A stretch of DNA of 40,562 nucleotides from JASFRS01 sp050114795 (GTDB taxonomy: Bacteria > Pseudomonadota > Alphaproteobacteria > Sphingomonadales > CAKZYD01), in NCBI GenBank assembly GCA_050114795.1, contig JASFRS010000003.1, forward strand, positions 1-40,562, read 5' to 3'. Shown piece after piece: positions 33,813 through 40,562 of this stretch. The notes beneath the pieces were generated by a model. The model ran no database searches. It worked only from the letters and a program-made list of their open reading frames with translations, and had not been told where the DNA came from. How positions within the stretch are numbered: position 1 is the first letter of the stretch; each line of letters opens with the position of its first letter. A program made the position numbers and the translations under genes.

Positions 33813-35303
33813 TTATCTGCTCGCAGGATAATTCGGGGATTCTCTTGTGATGGAGACATCATGAACATGGCTTTCACGCAAACCTGCATTGGTGATGCGG
33901 ACAAATTGGGCACGTTTATGCATTTCCTCTATGGTTGCCGCACCAAGATAGCCCATCGAAGCCCGAAGACCGCCAACGAGTTGGTGGATAACGTCTTTTA
34001 CCGGGCCTTTATAGGGCACTTGACCCTCCACACCCTCAGGCACAAGTTTTAACGTATCCTTAACTTCCTCCTGGAAGTAACGGTCTGCAGAACCACGCGC
34101 CATGGCACTGACTGAACCCATACCGCGATAAGCTTTATAAGACCGGCCCTGGTATAAGAACACCTCGCCCGGCGCTTCTGACGTCCCGGCAAGCAGAGAT
34201 CCAACCATCGCAACCTCAGCACCGGCAGCAATAGCTTTGGCAATATCGCCTGAAGTTCTCAAGCCGCCATCAGCAATAACAGGCTTGCCCGCTTTACGTG
34301 TTGCTTCCACCGTATCCATAATCGCAGTCAATTGCGGCATACCAACACCAGCTACGACACGCGTAGTACAAATAGAACCTGGGCCAATCCCCACCTTAAT
34401 CCCATCAGCACCCGCATCGATTAAGGATTGCGCGGCTGCTGCGGTCGCGACGTTACCGGCCACAACCTGTACGGAATTCGAGATTTTCTTAATCCGCGTT
34501 AAGGCATCCGCCACGCGTTTGCTGTGGCCATGGGCGGTATCAAGGACCAGCAAGTCTACCTCTGCATCCACAAGCGCTTCAGAGCGGGCAAAACCGTCAT
34601 CACCTACCGTCGTCGCCGCCGCCACACGAAGGCGGCCGCCCGCATCCTTAGTTGCATCGGGATGAGCGACAGCTTTTTCCATATCTTTGACTGTCACTAG
34701 CCCGACGCAGCGATATTGGTCATCGACCACCAACAGTTTTTCAATACGCCGCTGATGCAGAATTTTCCGCGCTTCATCTTGAGTAACACCGGGGGAAACT
34801 GTTGCCAGATTTTCCCGGGTCATCAACTCATTAACCGGTTGCTCAAGGTTTTCAGCAAAACGTACGTCCCGGTTCGTCAAAATCCCCACAAGTTTGCCGG
34901 GCTGACCTTCATCTGACGGTTCAACAACTGGAATGCCGGAAATATTATAGCGCGACATGATATCAAGCGCTTCACGCAAGCTTTGATGCGCAAACATCGT
35001 GACCGGATTGACCACCATCCCGCTTTCATAGCGCTTCACCTGGCGCACCATTTGAGCTTGTGCCTCAATTGACATATTGCGGTGAAGCACACCAAGGCCG
35101 CCCATTTGCGCCATGGCAATCGCCAGGTCAGATTCAGTCACTGTATCCATAGCCGCTGAAATCAAGGGAATATTCAGCTCAATATCCGGCGTAATTCTGG
35201 TTTTAGGATTAACTTGTGCCGGCATGACTTCGGACGCAGCCGGAACCAACAAGACATCATCGAAGGTCAGGCCTAATCGGACTTGTTTACTGCCAGATTC
35301 CAT
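33813..35303 (-). CDS. guaB: Inosine-5'-monophosphate dehydrogenase
   Basis: GuaB oxidises IMP to XMP, the committed step to GMP. The 496-residue barrel enzyme carries two CBS domains inserted at about 95-210, often binding regulatory nucleotides. Catalytic Cys312 is in GPGSICTTRVVAG, and the flap has the sequence YRGMGSVSAM. GGAGG lies nine bases upstream of the ATG. It is 64 bases from rlmE and leads into the RsmB-like gene, so guaB and guaA bracket two other genes. Confidence 0.98.
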   Translation of the reverse strand: MESGSKQVRLGLTFDDVLLVPAASEVMPAQVNPKTRITPDIELNIPLISAAMDTVTESDLAIAMAQMGGLGVLHRNMSIEAQAQMVRQVKRYESGMVVNPVTMFAHQSLREALDIMSRYNISGIPVVEPSDEGQPGKLVGILTNRDVRFAENLEQPVNELMTRENLATVSPGVTQDEARKILHQRRIEKLLVVDDQYRCVGLVTVKDMEKAVAHPDATKDAGGRLRVAAATTVGDDGFARSEALVDAEVDLLVLDTAHGHSKRVADALTRIKKISNSVQVVAGNVATAAAAQSLIDAGADGIKVGIGPGSICTTRVVAGVGMPQLTAIMDTVEATRKAGKPVIADGGLRTSGDIAKAIAAGAEVAMVGSLLAGTSEAPGEVFLYQGRSYKAYRGMGSVSAMARGSADRYFQEEVKDTLKLVPEGVEGQVPYKGPVKDVIHQLVGGLRASMGYLGAATIEEMHKRAQFVRITNAGLRESHVHDVSITRESPNYPASR

Positions 35304-35367
35304 GACGACCTACCTCCATTATTTAAAGTGGCGCTTATATGCCATTTCATTAGGCGAATTTCTACGC

Positions 35368-36057
35368 TTAATCTCGCCCTTTGAAATTTTTTGCAACCAC
35401 GAACCATTCCGAGGATTCAGCCCGGCTCGATGGCGGCTTTGCATGTTTAATCTGACCAAAATGATGCCTCATGCGCGCAAGCAGTTGATGATCCGTCCCC
35501 CCGCGCAGCACTTTAGCCACAAAATGCCCGCCCGGCTTTAGAACTTTAATCGCATAATCATAAGCGGCTTCGCACAAAGCCATGGTGCGCAAATTATCAG
35601 TGTTTTTATGACCAGTGGCGGCAGGTGCCATATCGGACAGCACTAAATCAGCCTCACCACTCAAAGCTTCAAAAAGAACTTCTTCTGCATCGTCATCGAG
35701 GAAATCTTTTTGGATAAAAGTGATGCCCGGGATCGGTTCAATTTCCAAAAGGTCCATAGCTACAATCTTCGCATCCGAATGCTGCTTAGCGAGATATTGA
35801 GACCAGCCACCTGGCGCAGCACCCAAGTCCACAATAGCTTTCGCGCCCTTTAAAATGCCAAACTGCTCATCAAGCTCAATCAGCTTAAAAGCCGCACGAG
35901 AGCGAAAACCCTGCCGCTTTGCTTCAGCCACATAAGGATCATTCAAATGCCGCTCTAGCCAGCGCGTGGAGGACACAGAGCGCCGATTCAACTTTCTGAC
36001 CCGAATTTTCGGCCCTCTTGATCGACCCAAAGAACTGCCTGATTTACGTTCTGCCAT
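35368..36057 (-). CDS. rlmE: 23S rRNA 2'-O-ribose U2552 methyltransferase
   Basis: RlmE (RrmJ/FtsJ) methylates the A-loop uridine of 23S rRNA during 50S maturation. The start at 36057 (MAERKSGSSLG) follows the ppx stop by one base; the open frame upstream lies inside ppx. The 229-residue product has a basic N-terminus, the SAM motif VDLGAAPGGWSQ (77-88) and the catalytic set Lys58, Asp142 (LSDMAPAATGH), Lys182 and Glu217, which correspond to the E. coli K-D-K-E tetrad. Confidence 0.95.
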   Translation of the reverse strand: MAERKSGSSLGRSRGPKIRVRKLNRRSVSSTRWLERHLNDPYVAEAKRQGFRSRAAFKLIELDEQFGILKGAKAIVDLGAAPGGWSQYLAKQHSDAKIVAMDLLEIEPIPGITFIQKDFLDDDAEEVLFEALSGEADLVLSDMAPAATGHKNTDNLRTMALCEAAYDYAIKVLKPGGHFVAKVLRGGTDHQLLARMRHHFGQIKHAKPPSSRAESSEWFVVAKNFKGRD

Positions 36058-36058
36058 T

Positions 36059-37117
36059 TTATACATCCAATCCATCGGCCCGCATGAGGCCACGCAATAC
36101 GCCTTCGCGAATGCCGCGGTCTGCAACCCGCAACTTATGCGTTGGCCACAGGTCCAATATTGCTTCCAATATCGCACAACCTGCGACAACAAGGTCCGCC
36201 CTTTCCCGCCCGATACAACCTTGGTGCGTCCGTTCTTCGCAGGACATCGCGGATAATTGGGCGGATAATGTGCGCACGGAATCGCTTGTTAACCAAGCAC
36301 CATCCACTTTATTTCGATTATAAACTTTAAGCCCCAATTGAAGGCTGGCCAAGGTCGTTACAGTTCCTGATGTTCCAAGTAGGTTGCGAGCCGAGCCATT
36401 AGCAATCAAGTTCTGACAATCTGTATTAAACTCCACAAGTTCGTCACGCACAAATTCAACCATTTCAGCATATTCATGCGCAGCCATTGCGTGCGTGCCA
36501 AATCGTTCAGCTAATGTCACCACGCCTATGGGCAGGCTTATCCAATTAGCAATATCCAGCTCACCGTCTTTTCTATCAACGAGAATAAGTTCTGTACTTC
36601 CTCCGCCAATATCAAATACTAAAGATTGTTCCGCATCCGGATTAATCAGACTTTTACACCCCATAACCGCTAAGCGCGCTTCTTCCTTTGGGCTAATAAT
36701 ATCCAAGGCAAGCCCGGTCTCTTCGCGTACGGTCTCAACAAACTCGCCACAGTTTTCAGCCATACGGCACGCCTGCGTCGCGACATTTCGCATTAATGTC
36801 ACCTGGCGTCGCTCAACTTTTTCGGCACAGACCTTGAGAGCTTCAATTGTACGCTGCATTGCGTTTTGGGACAAAGAGCCTGTGCTTAAAACCCCCTCGC
36901 CCAATCGGACGATTCTTGAGAAAGCATCAATCACACGAAAGCCATTTGCATCCGGTCGCGCAATAAGAAGACGGCAATTATTGGTTCCCAAATCCAATGC
37001 ACTATAGACGCGCCGCGGCTGCATGCCGTTTCGACGGTTTCTGGCTGACATTTTAGATTTGCCAGGGCTGCCGGATGTTGTACTCCGACGCCTTCTATGG
37101 ACTCCCTGTCCATGCAT
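36059..37117 (-). CDS. Ppx/GppA family phosphatase
   Basis: Members hydrolyse inorganic polyphosphate (Ppx) or convert pppGpp to ppGpp (GppA); the sequence does not tell which. The two ASKHA-fold blocks are visible: ALDLGTNNCRLL near the N-terminus and VFDIGGGSTELILV in the middle, plus LPIGVVTLAERF. I prefer the ATG at 37117, which gives 352 residues with a basic leader (HRRRRSTTSG...RNRR) like those of other alphaproteobacterial members. Alternative starts at 37051 and 37024 remove this leader; none has a good ribosome binding site. It heads the long run towards guaB and guaA. Confidence 0.85.
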   Translation of the reverse strand: MHGQGVHRRRRSTTSGSPGKSKMSARNRRNGMQPRRVYSALDLGTNNCRLLIARPDANGFRVIDAFSRIVRLGEGVLSTGSLSQNAMQRTIEALKVCAEKVERRQVTLMRNVATQACRMAENCGEFVETVREETGLALDIISPKEEARLAVMGCKSLINPDAEQSLVFDIGGGSTELILVDRKDGELDIANWISLPIGVVTLAERFGTHAMAAHEYAEMVEFVRDELVEFNTDCQNLIANGSARNLLGTSGTVTTLASLQLGLKVYNRNKVDGAWLTSDSVRTLSAQLSAMSCEERTHQGCIGRERADLVVAGCAILEAILDLWPTHKLRVADRGIREGVLRGLMRADGLDV

Positions 37118-37295
37118 CGTGCGCAATAACCAATATTCTTTATCGTAAAGGGTGGTTGGATTAGACCCCACATACACCACCCCGGACTTAAAGACAGTCT
37201 TATCACGGCTATTGCCAACTACCAATAACCGATTGCAAAGGGCAGCCATGCAGTTTACCGCTAAAGACGTGGCAAAGGCCAAGGGGATAAAAGCT
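37118..37295. other. Divergent intergenic region ppx/aminotransferase with inverted repeat
   Basis: The 178-base region must hold both promoters, but no good pair of elements is visible. A perfect 7-base inverted repeat GGGTGGT (37150-37156) / ACCACCC (37176-37182) has a 19-base loop; in the minus-strand reading it is followed by TTTA. The minus-strand reading between the arms resembles a tRNA T-arm (GTGGGGTCTAATCCAAC) but breaks the usual TTC and stem pairing. Confidence 0.4.
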
Positions 37296-38423
37296 ATGCT
37301 GTCGGACTTGCGTTCTGCTTTCTTAATGCCGAGAGACATTTGTTATTTGAATGCAGCCTATATGGGACCAAGGCTCAAAAGCGTTGATGAAGCAGCACGC
37401 AAAGGTGTTGAGCGTTCAGCCACACCTTGGCAGATCACATCACAGGATTTTTTCACGGATGTGGAGCGTGCCCGCAGCTTATTCGCACAGCTCATTGGTG
37501 CAGAAACGCGCAATATTGCCTTGGTGCCTTCAGCCTCCTATGGCATTGAAACAGCCGCGCGCAATTTAAGCATCGGTTCGGGTGAAAAGATCCTAACGCT
37601 TGAGGGGCAATTCCCTTCAAATATTTATCCCTGGGCGCGACTGGCAAAGAAAAATGATGCCGAACTTATTCATGTAGCCGAGCCTGACAATGCGGACTGG
37701 ACGGCAGCAATTTTGGAACAGATGAGTGATGACGTGGCCATTGCTGCCCTGCCTCACTGTCATTGGACAAATGGCGCGCGATTGGATCTGTCTGCTATTT
37801 CAGGTGCCTGTGAAGCGCACGGCACCGCTTTAATACTTGATGTCACTCAATCTTTGGGAGCAATGCCCTTCAGCCTCAATGGTGTACATCCTGATTTCCT
37901 TGTCTGTGCCAGTTATAAATGGCTCCTTGGCCCCTATAGTCTGAGCTTTCTTTATGTGGCAGATGATCACCTCGATGGTGAGCCAATGGAGGAAAACTGG
38001 GTCAACCGACAAGGTTCCGAGGACTTCACCCGATTGGTTCATTACCGGGATACTTATCAAGATGGCGCTCGCCGCTTTGATTTTGGGGAACGCAGTAACC
38101 CCATTCTAGTGCCCATGGCCATTGCCGCAATAGAACAGCTTTTGGAATGGACGCCGAATGCAATTGCTGAACAGCTTAAGCAAATCAACACGCAGATCGC
38201 TGAACGTGCCGCCCAATATGGCTATCAACCAACCCCTGAAAGCGTATGTTCACCACATATGATTGGTTTACGCAAAGAAGATGGGCTGCCAGATGAGTTA
38301 CCCGCACGCCTCTTATCCAAAAACATTCACGTCAGCATTAGAGGCACAAGCATTCGTGTCTCCCCGCATCTTCATGTGGATGAACAGGATATCAACGGCT
38401 TCCTCGCCGCCCTAGCCGAGTGA
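37296..38423 (+). CDS. Class V aminotransferase-fold protein
   Basis: A pyridoxal phosphate enzyme of fold type I with 375 residues. The start at 37296 is chosen because AAGGGG lies nine bases upstream and the protein then begins with the family-typical leader before YLNAAYMGP (17-25). Asp182 (LDVTQSLGA) should hold the cofactor ring nitrogen and Lys208 (ASYKWLLGPYS) the aldimine. The same residues occur in cysteine desulfurase-like, isopenicillin epimerase-like and kynureninase-like proteins; no reaction can be assigned. No catalytic cysteine loop typical of desulfurases is evident. It stands alone between two minus-strand groups and ends nine bases from pgi. Confidence 0.82.
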   Translation: MLSDLRSAFLMPRDICYLNAAYMGPRLKSVDEAARKGVERSATPWQITSQDFFTDVERARSLFAQLIGAETRNIALVPSASYGIETAARNLSIGSGEKILTLEGQFPSNIYPWARLAKKNDAELIHVAEPDNADWTAAILEQMSDDVAIAALPHCHWTNGARLDLSAISGACEAHGTALILDVTQSLGAMPFSLNGVHPDFLVCASYKWLLGPYSLSFLYVADDHLDGEPMEENWVNRQGSEDFTRLVHYRDTYQDGARRFDFGERSNPILVPMAIAAIEQLLEWTPNAIAEQLKQINTQIAERAAQYGYQPTPESVCSPHMIGLRKEDGLPDELPARLLSKNIHVSIRGTSIRVSPHLHVDEQDINGFLAALAE

Positions 38424-38432
38424 ATGAGGATA

Positions 38433-39974
38433 TCAAATAATCCGCGCCAATAACGCCTGCGTTGACGGGTCCAGATCATCTGCGCTTTGCTCACCCGCTA
38501 ATATCGCAGTCAGGGTTTTTGCGAGCTGCTTGCCTAGCTCCACGCCCATTTGATCGAAGCTGTTTACGCCCCACAGGAACCCCGCAGTGAAAGTACGGTG
38601 TTCATAAAACGCCAATAGTGCGCCAAGAGCTTGCGCCGTCAACCGATCCAGCAATATCGTCGTCGAAGGTTTATTACCCGGGAATTCTTTGGCTTTATCC
38701 GAATTATCCTGGCCCTGCATCAAAGCAGCACTTTGACCAAAGCAATTGGCCAAGAGTTGCTGATGATGTGTTTCCCATTCATGGTCAGGCTTTAGAACTG
38801 CTATAAATTCCGTGGGAATAAGATGAGTCCCTTGATGCAGTAATTGGAACACAGCGTGCTGCGCATCGGTCCCCACACCGCCCCAGGTTATGGGTCCACT
38901 CGGATAATCAAGCGCCGCACCCTTAGCATCAACGCGTTTGCCGTTGCTCTCCATTTCCAACTGCTGGAGATAAGGCACAAGCAGTTTTAAGCGCTCATCA
39001 TAAGCGAAGGCTGCTCTTGTTTCCGCGCCCAGAAAACTCGCATAAAAAACATCAAGCGCCGCTGCTATCATCGGCGCATTTTCTTGAAACGATGAAGTTT
39101 TGAAATGAGTGTCCATTTGCGATGCGCCAGACAGCAAGGCACCGAAAACGTCATTTCCCAAGCCAAGAGCAATCGGCAGCCCTATTGTTGACCAAAGAGA
39201 ATAGCGCCCTCCGACCCAATCAGCGAAAGCGAAGATTTGTTCATCCTGCACACCAAAGTCTTTGGCCGCCTGAGGATTTGCAGTCGCTGCGACAACAGCT
39301 CCCATCGGATTTTCAACACCTTCTGAGGCGAGCCAGTCAAGCGCCGTGCGCGCATTGGTCAAAGTCTCGATCGTCGTAAAAGTCTTGCTCGCCACGATAA
39401 CAAGTGTTCGTGAGGCATTAAGTTTCGGCAGAAGCCCCGCCAAAGCAGCTCCATCCACATTAGAGACCACATGGACATCCATTTTTGGCCCAAGGTGTTG
39501 TAGAGCCTCGACCACCATCTGAGGGCCAAGTGCTGATCCCCCAATACCTAAGTGCAGGACATGATCATATTTTTGCTCAGTGTGAATTTGGTCCACAAAC
39601 TGCCGCATCTTAGACAGCTCAGCTTGAATGAATGGCGCAACAACGCTCCCGTCTGCTGCCTTTTCCGGCGCAAAAGAACCACGCAAAGCTGTGTGCAAAA
39701 CCGGACGGCCTTCGCTTGGGTTTAAAATCTCCCCGGCGAACAGACCTTGTTTTGCTGTCTCGAAGTCCTGACTTTCAAAAAATTGATCAAAGGCCTCAAG
39801 CAATTCATCCGTTAAATGCGTTTTGGAGAAATCAAACTCCAGCTTATCAACGCCTAATGTGAGTTTCTCGACCCGGTGCTCATCCTGTGCAAAAAGCTCA
39901 AGCAGATTGGCGTCTTTGGCTTTAGAGGCAAGAGTTTGCCAGTCTTTTTTCCGCTGTGTCATTCCATCTCTCAT
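38433..39974 (-). CDS. pgi: Glucose-6-phosphate isomerase
   Basis: Pgi interconverts glucose 6-phosphate and fructose 6-phosphate. The 513-residue product has the two family signatures: WVGGRYSLWSTIGLP in the middle, and VFQLLHQGTHLIPTEFI in the C-terminal third, followed by GVNSFDQMGVELGK near the end. E. coli Pgi is 549 residues, so this is a slightly short member. The ATG at 39974 overlaps the stop of the upstream ROK kinase (ATGA); a second ATG at 39962 is a possible alternative. The adjacency to a hexose kinase forms a small sugar-entry module. Confidence 0.96.
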   Translation of the reverse strand: MRDGMTQRKKDWQTLASKAKDANLLELFAQDEHRVEKLTLGVDKLEFDFSKTHLTDELLEAFDQFFESQDFETAKQGLFAGEILNPSEGRPVLHTALRGSFAPEKAADGSVVAPFIQAELSKMRQFVDQIHTEQKYDHVLHLGIGGSALGPQMVVEALQHLGPKMDVHVVSNVDGAALAGLLPKLNASRTLVIVASKTFTTIETLTNARTALDWLASEGVENPMGAVVAATANPQAAKDFGVQDEQIFAFADWVGGRYSLWSTIGLPIALGLGNDVFGALLSGASQMDTHFKTSSFQENAPMIAAALDVFYASFLGAETRAAFAYDERLKLLVPYLQQLEMESNGKRVDAKGAALDYPSGPITWGGVGTDAQHAVFQLLHQGTHLIPTEFIAVLKPDHEWETHHQQLLANCFGQSAALMQGQDNSDKAKEFPGNKPSTTILLDRLTAQALGALLAFYEHRTFTAGFLWGVNSFDQMGVELGKQLAKTLTAILAGEQSADDLDPSTQALLARII

Positions 39975-40562
39975 TTAGCGATTATCAAGGCAAATGCACC
40001 ATAAAGCCCGGCCTTGCCATCCAATGTTGATGCTCTAATGAACTTCTCGACACCGCCAGCCTTGTTTATCACGTCCACATAACTGCTCATGACTTCAATG
40101 AAGCGCGCTTGAACTTTTTCCAACAAACCGGGTTTTGCCATAACGCCGCCGCCCAAAACAATACACTGTGGTGATAAGGTCAGGCATAAATTATGGCACA
40201 TCTGCGCCAGACAATCGGCTTCAATATCCCAGGCGATATCATTGATATCCAGGTTTTCCGCAGCCACACCTGTGCGGCTTTTCATAGCGGGGCCAGACGC
40301 TAGCCCTTCGAGGCAATCATCATGGAAAGGGCAAATCCCTTCAAAATCGAGATCATCGCTGTGACGTTTGATGCGCATATGACCCAATTCAGGGTGGATC
40401 AGTCCGTGAAGCGGTTGACCGCGAACGATAACACCGCCGCCAATGCCTGTCCCAATCGTGACATAAACATGATGCGCTAAACCTTGTGCTGCGCCCCAAC
40501 GGCCTTCAGCTAAGGCTGCTGCATTCACATCCGTATCAAAGGCAATTGAAACACCCAATGCT
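39971..40562 (-). CDS. ROK-family sugar kinase, probably fructokinase (5' end outside window)
   Basis: The frame is open to the window end, so the N-terminal third, with the ATP-binding DxGGT segment, is missing; a TTG at 40558 is not a credible start because the conserved segment continues upstream. The visible part has DTDVNAAALAEGRWGAA, IGTGIGGGVI and the zinc-binding ROK signature GHMRIKR...CPFHDDCLEGLASGPA. The form CPFHDDCLEG is close to the fructokinase subgroup, so fructose is a better guess than glucose, but this is family inference. It overlaps pgi by four bases, and its product could feed fructose 6-phosphate to it. Confidence 0.85.
   Translation of the reverse strand, partial: ALGVSIAFDTDVNAAALAEGRWGAAQGLAHHVYVTIGTGIGGGVIVRGQPLHGLIHPELGHMRIKRHSDDLDFEGICPFHDDCLEGLASGPAMKSRTGVAAENLDINDIAWDIEADCLAQMCHNLCLTLSPQCIVLGGGVMAKPGLLEKVQARFIEVMSSYVDVINKAGGVEKFIRASTLDGKAGLYGAFALIIAK

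Noticed and set aside
34237..34665. A 142-residue open frame antisense to guaB
   Set aside because: It mirrors the conserved guaB barrel and is Ala-, Ser- and Thr-rich without any motif.
37140..37215. A tRNA gene on the minus strand
   Set aside because: Only the T-arm-like stretch and a small 4-base stem fit. The TTC of the T-loop is changed, the T-stem has a mismatch, no acceptor stem pairs, and no CCA end is present.
37152..37295. An extended aminotransferase start at 37152
   Set aside because: The extension crosses the inverted repeat and has no family features; the ATG at 37296 has a good ribosome binding site.
1..40562. Mobile elements, phage genes, CRISPR arrays or a defence system
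   Set aside because: All genes of useful size belong to chromosomal core families, with no transposase, integrase, toxin-antitoxin pair or spaced repeat array seen on either strand.

Overview
This window is a gene-dense stretch of chromosomal housekeeping DNA from an alphaproteobacterium. The evidence is: the cluster lptD-surA-pdxA-rsmA; the cluster panB-TPR protein-bamB-der; dnaB-alr-mlaEF-radA-cvpA-purF in series; an alphaproteobacterial-type LexA box (GTTC-N7-GTTC) before radA; and an alanine/glutamate-tailed ribosomal protein L9. Base composition looks moderate (near 50% GC by eye), lower than in the well-known rhizobial or rhodospirillal genomes. I cannot place it below class. I see no mobile element, integrase, CRISPR array or rRNA gene, and no convincing tRNA gene. 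No gene-free stretch reaches 300 bases; the longest is the 229-base pepA/lptD divergent region.

Layout. 1-2413: the end of an ABC-F ATPase, a membrane-anchored thioredoxin-fold protein, and holC. 2414-9525: pepA (with holC downstream), then the divergent envelope run lptD-surA-pdxA-rsmA. 9503-15539, minus strand: fabD-fabG-acpP-fabF (fatty acid elongation), then mltG, yicC and gmk, with a strong terminator between acpP and fabF. 15613-17067, plus strand: the rpsF-rpsR-rplI ribosomal operon with a promoter and a strong terminator. 17137-25730, plus strand: dnaB, alr, mlaE, mlaF, radA, cvpA, purF and an SDR oxidoreductase.

25727-37117, minus strand: one long run of closely spaced genes, read as ppx/gppA, rlmE, guaB, rsmB-like, a TPR protein, guaA, panB, a YfgM-like TPR protein, bamB and der. 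37296-38423, plus strand: an orphan class V aminotransferase. 38433-40562, minus strand: a ROK sugar kinase (cut by the window end) overlapping pgi.

How the genes fit together. Several groups serve the envelope: LptD places LPS in the outer membrane, SurA chaperones outer-membrane proteins, BamB and the YfgM-like protein act in outer-membrane protein assembly and secretion, MlaEF moves phospholipids, MltG and Alr act on peptidoglycan, and the Fab proteins supply acyl chains. A second theme is guanine nucleotides and ribosomes: guaB and guaA make GMP, gmk makes GDP, ppx/gppA may act on polyphosphate or pppGpp, and RsmA, RlmE, the RsmB-like protein and Der modify or assemble ribosomes. These links rest on gene families and proximity, not on direct evidence of co-regulation.

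I did not find a clearly new multi-gene system. The signals most worth checking are the LexA-type box at radA, a 22-codon open frame whose stop overlaps the ribosome binding site of a TTG-started gene, the four-helix thioredoxin-fold membrane protein, MlaEF without an adjacent substrate-binding MlaD, and an inverted repeat in the ppx/aminotransferase divergent region. Promoter calls are by eye and tentative.
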